From: a bacterium | Lineage (GTDB): Bacteria; Myxococcota_A; Bradymonadia; UBA7976; UBA1532 | Assembly: GCA_030426085.1 (NCBI GenBank) | Contig: JAUHYW010000011.1 | Coordinates: 62,001 to 126,000, forward strand | Direction: 5' to 3' | Length of the DNA: 64,000 nt | Shown here: in pieces, positions 38,701-48,200 of the stretch | Numbering within the stretch: the first letter of the stretch is position 1 | How the letters are laid out: the number at the start of each line of letters is the position of its first letter | The notes under the pieces: model-generated | The model's database searches: none | What the model was told of the DNA's origin: nothing | Seen by the model: only the letters and a program-made list of their open reading frames with translations | Program-made: the position numbers and the translations under genes

Positions 38701-39202
38701 GAATCGCAGGCGGCTCCTCACCGAAGAGATCCTGCACATCGTCGCCGATCTGCTCGGCCAGTCGTCCGGCTCGGTCCTCGATCCGGCGCACGGCTTCTTC
38801 GAGTCGGGCATGGACTCGCTGACCTCGATCCTGCTGCGCAACCGGCTCCAGGTCGCCCTCGCGTGCAACCTGCCGCGCACGATCGCCTTCACCTGCCCCA
38901 GCGTGGCTGCGCTCGTCGACCACCTCGCCGAGAAGGTGCTCCCCATCTCCATCGACCCACAACTCAGCCATGGGGCGTCGCCTCCAGCGGAGGTCGAGGC
39001 GCTCTCCGACGCCTTGCTGGAGCAGCTCACTGCCATGAGCGACGCCGACGCCGAGGCCCTGCTGCTGGCCCAGCTCGAGGAATTTCAAGGTGACGAAGCG
39101 GAGCACCGACGCGCAGGGAGCGTTGTCCCCGGTCAAGCAGGCAGTCCTGCAGCTCAAGCGTATGCAGGCCCGCCTCCGGGAAGAAGAGGCCAGGAAACGT
39201 GA
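32708..39202 (+). CDS. Hybrid NRPS-PKS: A-MT-PCP-KS-AT-ACP
   Basis: Starting enzyme of the assembly line, 2164 aa, start GTG with GAGGAG upstream. Domains: adenylation (about 20-450, FTSGSTGRPKG, YGPTEAAIW, YRTGD), SAM methyltransferase inserted before the last A motif (about 470-740, VLEIGFGTGMILL at about 532), A10 LPLTFNGKVD at about 900, PCP with ELGGTS at about 960, KS (about 1038-1460, TACSTS, EAHGTGT, KTNLGHL all intact, NRPS-linked type), AT (about 1595-1900, GHSAGE, HAFH, malonyl type) and ACP with ESGMDSL at about 2034. There is no condensation domain, so the amino acid is the starter. There is no KR, so the first keto group should be kept. Specificity residues read by eye D-I-F-T-F-G-W-I-W resemble glycine codes. 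The C-terminus overlaps the next gene by 113 bp. Confidence 0.93.
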   Translation: MSDRGGDTRIFEAVAHQAACSPDAVAVRSAGSALTYAQLDARARRLAEVLRGLGVGPEAPVGIAVRRSSDLLVALLAVVRAGGCFVPLDPSYPAARLQYMIETTRMSLLLSESGLRDTLPPSQARVLCLDEPWPAPASRASAPRVRADQLAYIIFTSGSTGRPKGVQVSHRALMNLLRSARESPSLTPSDVVLATVTICFDISIFELFLPLLCGATVVLASDREAADPQRLTALLREERITLLQATPVTWRMLLEHGFEVPRGFRAFCGGEALPGTLAAELVAKGIPLYNWYGPTEAAIWATVREVSPRDADAAVVSIGAPIDGMEVHILDDDLQPLAPGEPGELFLGGVGLARGYYGQPGLTAERFIPKPTALGGRPGERIYRTGDIARYARVSDGEGAHVEYLGRADRQVKLRGYRIELDEIRHVLLQHEDVKQAVVTVFQPPTGGEPRLVAYVVPEQGEAGGHAPPAREQIDQWRRVWDTTYADAATDGPPDLNIVGWQNRYTNLPIPLDHMRQWVDATVARILRDAGPRVLEIGFGTGMILLRVAPHCTSYVGTDLSPEAVGAVSELLAGRPDLAHVRLIEAPADGLDALPPDVERFDTVILNSVVQYFPSLAYLLQVIEGALSRTRPGGTLFLGDIRNGALLETLHAAVQLFRAEGTLSVADLERAIERQRAQEQELVIDPEFFYQLSRRFPRISRVEMHLKRGRHQDAVTQFRYDVILHLDASIPAGTATPWRDWSAGPRDLPELRALLERERPARAGFANVPNARVAGEHALVQRLAAADCPGELSALRATVTRAGGLHPEDLWSLGDALGYEVEIRWAREQPAAMDVVFTDRGAVQPGPMAARAVDARPLAAYGNNPLRGKVAAWMEPRLRTQCAAFLPDYMRPSTYVVLDALPLTFNGKVDVGSLPAPGTSRPNLGTALVRPQSDTERRLAALWAKVLQLEAVGVHDNFMELGGTSILLTQIHDELVSSYGSGLTIVDMFRFPTVHTLAGHLEGLGKDSRAPSIDRPRSRRSSGPEAAVGGHSAAAPGVRSGDIAIIGMSCRFPGADSPAQFWTNLVQGVESISFFEPSEADIVDPTLASSPGYVRAAAIVEGVEDFDAGFFGYSEREAALMDPQQRLFLECAWEALEDAGYAADRCDWLVGVFAGAGMNTYLINNIHPSQRWSPNRSFLSTAHDLQIRLGNDKDHIATRVSYKLNLRGPSVVVQTACSTSLVAVHAACQSILSGECDMAIAGCMNLILPQKAGYVYEENMMFSPDGRCRAFDADAQGTLFGSGGAAVVLKRLSEALADGDDVYAVIKGSAVNNDGALKVGYTAPTVEGQAAVIHEAMAAADVDADTITYVEAHGTGTALGDPIEVAGLTRAWQVNLAERRGWAPEDGYGGYRCVLGSVKTNLGHLTESAGVAGLIKAALALRHRALPATLHFRRPNPRIDFAAGPFYVSGTLQSWEQPQALAERGLPRRAGVSSFGMGGTNAHVVLEEAPRRAPRSPRGGPRLLVLSAKTRAGLDAQVARARGALAVDPGIDLDSFCFTYATGRQHFDVRAAFVADDRAELLAQLGALLTPGARLPVGVTLGPTGGHSPAAQRSAGRPRKVGFLFTGQGSQYPGMGRELYRDWPVFRGVLDDCAAILERHLDRPLLTLLFDPEAEAGLLSQTQYTQPAVFSIQVALARLWETLGVTPDVVMGHSAGELAAACVAGVLPLEDALALVAARGRLMASLPPGGAMAAVSAAPDRVAELLGEHGDDIAVAAFNGPDHTVISGRRAAVDAVCGTLQAEGARTRMLDVSHAFHSPLMRPMVAGLRERLRGLHARRARLPIVSNVTGRMAGAELGSPDYWCRHILEPVRFADSCQTLADAGADTLIEIGPKPVLLGMATGIFDDTAPVLLPSLTPTVPDSRRMLASLASGYVHGLPVDLPALFEQRFPEEPPVRLHLPPYAFQRTRNWIEPAAQDGKESRAPVAVTADPPSSPPQGAEGVGPPSLLEQIQAAPLRNRRRLLTEEILHIVADLLGQSSGSVLDPAHGFFESGMDSLTSILLRNRLQVALACNLPRTIAFTCPSVAALVDHLAEKVLPISIDPQLSHGASPPAEVEALSDALLEQLTAMSDADAEALLLAQLEEFQGDEAEHRRAGSVVPGQAGSPAAQAYAGPPPGRRGQET

Positions 39203-42200
39203 GCCCGTCGCCATCGTGTCGATGGCGTGCCGCATGCCGGGCGGCGCGAGCACGCCGGAGTCGTTCTGGGAGCTGCTGACGCGCGGGACCGACACGGCCG
39301 CGGAGCCCCCGCCCGAGCGCTGGTCGATGGAGGACTGGTACGCCCCGGGGAGAGAGGCGCCCACGCCCGGGCGCACCTATACCCGGCGGGTGCACCTGCT
39401 CGATCAGGTGGACCGGTTCGACGCGGGGTTCTTCCGGATCTCACCGCGCGAAGCGAACCGGATGGACCCCCAGCAGCGGCTGCTCCTGGAGCTGGCCTGG
39501 GAGGCGATGGAGCGGGCCTTGCTGCGCCCGGAGGACCTGCGCGCGGGGCGCTGTGGGGTCTTTCTGGGCATGGCCTCCAGCGACTACGACCGCATCTCGA
39601 CGGCCGACCTGCGCAGCCTGGACGGGTTCACGGACACGGGGCGCCTGAACGGGGTCGCCGCGGGCCGCATCTCGTACACGCTCGGCTTGAACGGGCCCGC
39701 GCTCGCGCTGGACACCACCTGCTCTTCGTCGCTGGTCGCGCTCCACTATGCCGTCGCGAGCCTGCGCCGCCGCGAGTGCGACATGGCCCTGTCGGGCGGC
39801 GCGGATCTCCTGCTCTCGCCGGAGTCCCTGGCGATCGTGAGCCAGCTCGGCGCGCTGTCCGAGGATGGGCGCTGCAAGACCTTCGACGCCGCGGCCGACG
39901 GATACGGGCGGGGTGAGGGCGCGGGGCTGCTGTTGCTTCAGCGCTTGAGCGACGCCCTGGAGGCGGGCAACCCGATACTGGCGGTGATCCGTGGCTCTGC
40001 GGTCAACCACGACGGGGCGGCGAGCGGGCTGACGGTGCCCAACGGCAGCGTCCAAGCGCAGCTCCTCCGCGACGCCCTCGACGACGCGGGCCTCGACCCA
40101 CAGGCGGTGGGCTACGTCGAGGCGCACGGCACGGGCACGCCGCTCGGCGACCCCATCGAGGTCAACGCGCTGGCCGAGGTCTTCGGCGAGCGCGAATCGC
40201 CGCTCCTGCTCGGGTCGGTCAAGACCAACATCGGGCACCTGGAGGGCGCCGCGGGGGTCGCCGGGGTCATCAAGCTGGTCTTGGCGCTCCAGCACCGGGA
40301 GATCCCGCCGCATCTGCACCTCGAGACCCCCAACCCGGCGATCGAGTGGGACCTGCTGCCCATCCGCGTGCCCACGGAGCGCACGCCGTGGCGGGCGGCG
40401 CCGACACCGCGCGTCGGCGGGGTCAGCTCCTTCGGCTTCGCCGGGACCAACGCGCACCTGCTGATCGAGGAGGCGCCCGCCTGCCCGCCTCCGGGCGCCC
40501 GCCGCCCCAGCCACGGGCCCTACAGCCTGTGCATCTCGGGGCAGACCGCGGCTGCGCTGGAGGCGCAAGCTGCCCGCTATCGGGCGCTCCTCGACCATCG
40601 ACCGGAGCCTCCGCTGGCCGAGACATGCCAGGCGGCGGCAACCGGGCGGGTCCACTTCGCGCATCGGCGGGTCTTCATCGCCGAGACGAGCGAGGCGCTG
40701 CGCGAGGCCCTCGGTTCGGGGCGCCCGGCGTTTGATGTCGAAGCCAAGGGGCGGCCGCGTCTGGCGGCGCTCTTCACCGGGCAGGGCGCCCAGTACCCCG
40801 GTATGGGCCGTGAGCTGTACCGCCTCTACCCGACGTTTCGACAGGCCCTCGACCAGTGCGCGGCGCTGCTCGAGCCCCACATGGCGCGGGGGCTCATCGA
40901 CGTGCTGTTCGCCGAGGACACCGAGCGTGCGGCCCTGGTCCATCAGACGGAGACGACTCAGCCGGCGCTGTTCGCGGTCGAGTACGCCCTGTACGCGCTG
41001 TGGCGCTCCTTCGGCGTCGAGCCGGATGTGGTCCTCGGGCACAGCGTGGGCGAGTACGTCGCGGCCTGCGTGGCGGGTGTGTTCTCACTGGAGGACGCGA
41101 TCGCGCTGATCGCGGCCCGGGGCCGGCTGATGGCCGAGCTGCCCGAGCGGGGCGCGATGCTCGCGGTCGAGGCCGAGCCGAGCCAGGTCGAGGCTCGGGT
41201 CGCGTCACTGGGCGACCGGCTGTCGGTGGCCGCCATCAACGGGCCCGAGAGCGTGGTCCTGTCGGGGGCCGAGTCCGCCATCGCCGAAGTCCAGCGCGAG
41301 CTGCAGGCCGCGGGGATGCGCACCCGGCCGCTCCAGGTGTCCCACGCCTTCCACTCACCGCTGATGGCGCCGATGCTCTCGGCCTTCCGGCGCGTCGCGG
41401 AGGGTGTCTCCTACCGCGAGCCCCAGCTGGCCCTGATCAGCAACCTGAGCGGCGAGCCCGCGGGTCCGGAGATCGCGACCGCCGACTACTGGTGCCAGCA
41501 CGTGCTCGCGCCGGTCCGCTTCTACGAGGGCGCGACACGACTGCTCGACGGACCGAGCGCGGTCTACCTGGAGCTGGGGCCCCGGCCGACCCTGCTCGGG
41601 ATGATGCGCAGATGGGCCGAGGACGCCCGAGGGGTCTGGCTGCCGAGCATGCGCGAGGGCGCAGAGGCCCGGGCCATGACGCTGGCACTGGCGGGCTGCC
41701 ACGCGCACGGCGTGCCCATCGACTGGCGCGCGGTCTACGGACCGGGGCGCGCTGCGGCGCTGCCCCCCCTGCCGACCTATCCGTTTCAGCGCCAGCGCCA
41801 CTGGGTCGAGGCGGCGGGCACGAATCGGGCGGTCACCGCCGCTTCGGACGCGGATCTGGTCTACGAGATCGTCTGGCAAGCCCAGGAGCGAGAGAGCGCG
41901 GCCCCCCCCGAGGCCGAGGGGGAAGGGTGGCTCATCCTCGCCGATCGGGGTGGAGTGGGGCGGACCGTCGCTGGCCATCTGGAGGCGCTCGGCGCGGCGA
42001 CTCGGCTCATCCATGCGGACGCGCCCGGCTCGCCTGCGGGGGACGGCGCCCGGCTGGCCGCGCAGATCGACGCCGCCCGCTTCCCATCGGTGCTGCACCT
42101 CTGGGGGCTGGACGCGCCTGCACAGCAGCCCCCGTCCGGGCGCCTGGACCAGGCGGCTGCGTCGGCCTGCGCGGCGGTGCTTCACCTCCTCCAGGCCGAA

Positions 42201-45200
42201 CCCGGCCTCCGCCTCACCGTGGTCACCCGCGGGGCGATCGCCCGCCGGTCGGACGCCGCGCGCGCCAGAGACGACGCCTCTGCTCCTCTCCAGGCGGCGC
42301 TGTGGGGGCTCGGCAAGGCGGTGGCCCACGAGCACCCGCGCACCTGGGGGGGGCTGATCGACCTGGATCCCTCGGAGCCGAGCGCAGTCCAAGCGCAGCG
42401 CGTCGTCGCCGAGATCTCGGGGTCGCGCTTCGAGAACCAGATCGCGGTCATCGACGGGGCGCGCTGCGTGCCGCGCCTCCGCCCCGCGCCTGCGCCGGCC
42501 GGCGTGCCCGCGCTCCGTGACGACGCGACCTACCTGATCACGGGCGGCCTGGGCGGTCTGGGGCTGCTGGTGGCCGAGTGGATGATCGGGGCGGGCGCCC
42601 GGCACCTGGTCCTGTGCAGCCGGCGCCTCGACGCGGCGAAGGCGGCGCGGGTGGAGGACCTCCGGCAGCGTGGCGCCGACGTGATCGCGGTGGCGGCCGA
42701 CGTGGGCGATCGGGACGAGGTGGCGCGGGCGCTGGCGCTCCCGGGGCTTCCTCCGGTTCGCGGGATCGTGCACGCCGCGGGCGTGGTCGCCGACGGCCTG
42801 CTCGTGGATCTGGATCGGGACCGCTTCGCCGCGGTCGCCGGACCCAAGGTGCAGGGCGCGTGGAACCTGCACCGGGCGTCCTTCGGGCTCGACCTGGACT
42901 TCTTCGTGCTCTTCTCGTCGGACTCGTCCCTGCTCGGCGCGACGGCCCAGGGCAACTATGGGGCCGCCAACGCCTTCATGGACCGGCTGGCCCAGCAACG
43001 TGCGGCGGCAGGGCTGGCGGCGACGAGCATCAACTGGGGGCCGTGGGCCCAGGCCGGGATGACGGCCGACCTGAGCGAGGTCCACCGCCTCCGTCTGGAG
43101 CGGCTGGGCTATCGGCTGCTGCCCGCGGCCACCGGGCTGCGCCTGCTGGGCAAGCTGATGCGTCACCCGGGTCAGGTCGCGGCCTTGTCCATGGACTGGC
43201 CTCGCTTCTTCGACGAGCCGGCGCACCGACAACCGTTTCTGGCCGAGCTGGGGGCGACCAGCGCGGTCACGGGCAGCCCGGCGGAGCCCTTCGCCGACAC
43301 GCTCCACACGCTGCCCGCGGGGCTGCGCAGGCGCGCCCTGCTGGACGCGCTGCGGCAGCAGCTCGGACAGACGCTGGGGAGCGCGAGCCCCCCGCCTGCC
43401 GATCGAGGCTTCTTCGAACTCGGCATGGACAGCCTGCTCAGCGTGGAATTCCGCGGGAGAGTGCAGGGGGCGCTCGGGCTGCCCATGCCGGACACCTATG
43501 CCTTCGAGCACCCCACATGCGAGGCGTTGACGGACCACCTGCTGGAGCAGCTCGCGCCCCGCCTGCCCGACCCTCCGCAGGCCGCGCCCGCGCAGGCCGC
43601 GCCCGCGCAGGCCGCGCCCGCTCCGGGCGCGATCGCCGTCGTGGGCCTGGCGTGCCGCTTCCCGGGCGCCGACACCCCCGAGCAGTTCTGGGAGAACCTG
43701 CGCGCCGGCGTCGACGCTGTGGTCGAGGTCCCACCGGACCGGTGGAACGTAGACGACTGGTACGACGAGAGCCCGGACACCCCCGGCACGATGTACACCC
43801 GAGAGGGGGGCTTCATCGGCGGCGTGGACCAGTTCGATCCGCTCTTCTTCGGGATCTCTCCCCGCGAGGCCAAGAGCCTCGACCCGCAGCAACGCCTGCT
43901 GCTCACCGCGGCGTGGGAGGCTCTGGAGCGCGCGAACATCGCGCCGGACCGGCTGCCTCGGGACACGGGCGTCTTCATCGGGATCAGCCAGGCGGACTAC
44001 GATCGCCTGGAGCTGCCGCCAGACGCGGCGATGAGCGCCTACGACGGCGTCAACGACTTCTGCTTCGCAGCGGGGCGCATCTCCTACACGCTGGGCCTCA
44101 CGGGGCCCAACATGGCGGTGGACACGGCCTGCTCGAGCTCGCTGACCGCGGTCGATCTGGCGGTGAAGAGCCTGCGGGCCGGGGAGTGTGCGCTGGCCTT
44201 CGCGGGTGGGGTCCACCTGATGCTGTCGCCCGAAGTGCCGGTCTTGCTCTCCCGGATGCGCGCATTGTCCCCCAGCGGCCGCTGCCGCACCTTCAGCGCG
44301 GCGGCCGACGGCTACGGGCGCGGCGAGGGCTGCGGCGTGGTGCTCCTCAAGCCGCTGGACAGGGCGCTGGCCGACGGCGATCCCATCTGGGGGGTCATCC
44401 GAGGCACGGCGGTCAACCACGACGGGCCGAGCAGCGGGTTCACGGTGCCCTCGGGCCCGGCTCAGGAGGCGCTGCTGCGCCGGGCGCTCGAAGACGCGGG
44501 GATCGCGGCCGGCGACGTCTCCCTGATCGAGGCCCACGGCACCGGGACCAGGCTGGGTGATCCGGTCGAGGTGCGCGCGCTGGAGGCGGTCTTCGGCGAG
44601 CGCGACGAGCCGCTCGTGCTCGGCGCGGTGAAGAGCAACATCGGGCACTTGGAGGCCGCCGCCGGCATCGCTGGGCTCATCAAGGTGCTGCTCGCCCTCG
44701 AGCACGGCCGCATCCCGCCCAACCTGCACAGCCGCCCCCTCAACCCGAGCGTGGACTGGGCGCGATGGCCGGTGCGCCTCCCGGAGGGCGTCGTCGACTG
44801 GCCGGAGAACCGATCGGGGCGGCGGATCGCGGGGGTGAGCGGCTTCGGGCTGAGCGGGACCAACGCCCACGTCATCGTCGAGGCCGCCCCTGCTCGACGC
44901 TTCGCCGTGCCGCCCCCGCGCCCCCACGTCCTGACGGTCAGCGCGAAGTCCGCCGATGCCCTCCGGGAGCAGGTGGCGCGGCTGACGGCATGGCTGGAGG
45001 ACACCGCGGCGTCCCCCGCGTCGATCTGCGCGTCGTCGTCGGCGGGGCGCGCCCACCACGCCCACCGGCTCGTCGTCCGCGGGGAGGGCGTGCACGCCTT
45101 CCAGCATGCCCTGCGGGGCTGGCTCGAGGGCGACGCCCCGAGCGCGCTCACCCACCGGGTGGTCTCGGAGCGCCCGCAGGTCGCCTTCCTGTTCACCGGG

Positions 45201-48200
45201 CAGGGGTCGCAGTGGTGCGGCATGGGCGAGGCGCTGTACGCGCAGGTTCCGGTGTTTCGGGAGGCGCTGGACCGATGCGCCCGGATCCTGGACGGGCTCT
45301 TGGAGCGACCCCTGCTGTCGCTGCTGTGGGACGCGGAGTGCCGCGAGGCGCTCGACGAGACGCGAAACACGCAGCCGGCCCTGTTCGCCGTCGAGTACGC
45401 GCTGGCCTGCTTGTGGCGCAGCTTCGGCGTCGAGCCGGACGTGGTGATGGGGCACAGCGTGGGTGAGTACGTCGCCGCGCACTGGGCGGGGGTGTTCAGC
45501 TTGGAGGACGGCTTGCGGTTGATCGCGGCCCGCGCCCGGCTGATGGGGCGCTTGCCCGCGGGGGGCGGCATGCTGTCCGTCGCGGCCGATCCCAGCCGGG
45601 TCGAGGCGCTGCTCCGCACCCGGCCGGAGCTGGTGATCGCGGCGCGGAACGGGCCGCGTTCCTGTGTGGTGTCCGGGCCGCTCGAGGCGCTCGAGGCGCT
45701 GGCCCGGGCGTGCGCGGCGCGCGCCCTGCGGACCACGCGCTTGCGGGTGTCCCACGCCTTCCACTCGCCCCTGATGCAGCCGATCCTGGACGCGTTCCTC
45801 GAGACGGCGCGCTCGGTGCGCTTCCGGGCGCCACAGCTCGCCTTGATCACGAACCGCGAGGGCCGCTTCGCCGGCAGCGAGGTGAGCACGCCGGAGTACT
45901 GGCGGGATCACATCGTCCGCCCGGTCGCCTTCGCGGAGGGGTTGCAGACCTGCGCCGGGCACGGCGTATCGGCCTTCGTGGAGGTGGGACCCGCGCCGGT
46001 CCTGCTGGGCCTGGCGGGCGTCGCGCTGTCGGATCACCCAGCCTCGATGGCGCCGACGATGCGCCGGGGAGAGGACGCCTGGCCGACGCTCGGGGCCGCG
46101 GCGGCGACCCTGTACGTCGGCGGCGTGGACCTGGACTGGGGGGCCTACGCGGCGGCGGCTTACGGTGACGAGCCGCTGGAGCCGGCGATGCTCCCGACGA
46201 CGGCTTTCTCACAGCAGCGCTACTGGCTGCGCCGCTTCCCCGAGCGTCCGCGCTCGAGGCGCGGCGGAGAGGCGCTCGGCCCGTTCTTCGTCAAGAAGCT
46301 GGCCTCCCCCGCGTTCGACGACATCATCCTGGAGACCCGCGTCGACACCGCGGGCTTCCCCTTCCTCGAGGACCACGTGGTCTTCGGCGAGGTGGTCGTC
46401 CCGGGGGCCTTCCACATCGCGATGTCTCTGAGCGCCGCCGAGCACGGCCTCGGGTGGCCCACCGCGACGCTGGAGGACGTCGTCCTGCCCCGGGCGCTGG
46501 TGGTGGACGGTGAGCCCCGCCTCGTCCAGGTGGTGCTCACCCCGGCGGCCTCCGGCAAGCACCGGGTGAAGGTGATCAGCTTCATCGAAGGCAGCCGCGA
46601 CGCGGTGACCCACCTCCAGGGCTGGCTGGCGCCCTCGACCGAAGCGCCCGCCGCGCCGCCGGAGGTGGCATCCCTGCGCGCTGCCTGCACCGCTGAGCTT
46701 TCGGCTGAGGAGGTCGACCGGCGCGTCCGCGCGATCGGGGTGGATCTCGGACCTCGCTTCGGGGCGCTGGCGCTGTGGGAGGGAGAGCACTGGGCGCTCG
46801 GCCGGACGGTCATGCCCCCCGCGACGGGCGCCCTGTCGGGCTACCCGGTGCACCCGGTGCACGTCGACACCTGCTTCCAGGCGCTGGTCGGGGATGCATT
46901 CCCGCGCCGCGAGGGCACCTGGCTCCCGTTCTCCATCGAGCGTCTGCGCTTTCACCGAGCCCCGCAGGGCCGGGCCTTCCAGGTCTACGCCCGGATGCGC
47001 CAACGGTTCGTGTGGGACATCACCCTCATGGACGCCCACGGCCAGGTCTCGGCCGAAATCCTCGGCTACCGCCAGGTCAACGCCGAGCCCGAGCTGTTCT
47101 TGCGGCGCGGCGGCGCGGCCTCGAGCGGACCCGAGCCCGTCTACCAGCAGCGCTGGGCGCCGGCGCCGTTGCAGGCGGCGCCGGCGGACGAGGCGGGTCG
47201 GTGGCTGCTGTTCGCCGACGACGGCGGCACGGCCGAGGCGCTCGCGGAGACGATCCGCGCTGCCGGCGGCGGCGCGGTGCTGGTCCGGCCCTCGGGCGCG
47301 TCCCAGCGAGCCCCGGCCCGCTCGCCCTCCGGCGTCCTCGTCGAGCACATCGATCCCCGCGATCCGAGCCACTACAGCCGGCTGCTCGCCTCGGACGACT
47401 GGGCCGGAGTGGCTCATCTGTGGGCCTTGGATCTCGAAGGACCACAGCACGATCACGCTGCGTTCACGCTCGGCTGTGGCAGCGCGCTGCACCTGACCCG
47501 GGCGCTGCTCGCCCTGGCCCGTCCGCCGTCGCTCCGCCTGATCACGCGCCTGGCCCAGCCCGACCGCGACGGCCGGGGTGTCCAGCACGTCGCCCAGGCG
47601 CCGCTGTGGGGGATGGGCAAGATCATCGCCCTCGAGCACCCGGAGCTGAACACCAGGCTCGTCGATCTCGACGCCGAGGTCCAGACACAGACCCTGCTCG
47701 CCGAGCTGAGGGCCGGTCACGAGGCGGGCCAGCCCCGGGAAGAGCAGGTGGCCTTCCGCGCCGGCGAGCGCCTCGTGGCGCGCCTGGCCAAGGCCACGGC
47801 TCCGCCCGTACCCGGCGGCGGCTTCCGACTTCGGGCCCGCTCCCCCGGCAACCTGGACAGCCTGGCGCTGGTCCCCTGTGAGCGGCGGGCGCCGGGCCGG
47901 GGGGAGATCGAGATCCGGGTGCAAGCCGCCGGGCTGTCGTTCAAGGACGTGCTGAGCGCGCTGGGGGCGGTGAGCGACGACGTCCTGGGCAACGAGGCCG
48001 TCGGCGAGGTGGTGGGCGTCGGCGAGGGCGTCGCGGCGTTCGAGGTCGGCGACGCGGTGGCGGTGGCGGGCCCGGTCTCGTCCTTTGGTCGGACCTGTAC
48101 CTTCGACGCGCGGCTGGCGGCGCGGCTCCCTGCGGGGATGCCGTATGCCGAGGCCGCGACCTTGCCCGGCGTCTTCGCGACGGCGGTCTTCGCCCTGGAG

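Noticed and set aside
41355-46037. Very long minus-strand frame (1560 codons) opposite the PKS gene, and similar antisense frames at 36365-38524, 46209-49292 and 49749-52757
   Set aside because: They are mirror frames of a high-GC gene with strong third-position bias. The sequence is Arg/Gly/Pro/His-rich with no domain, while the + strand shows complete PKS motifs.
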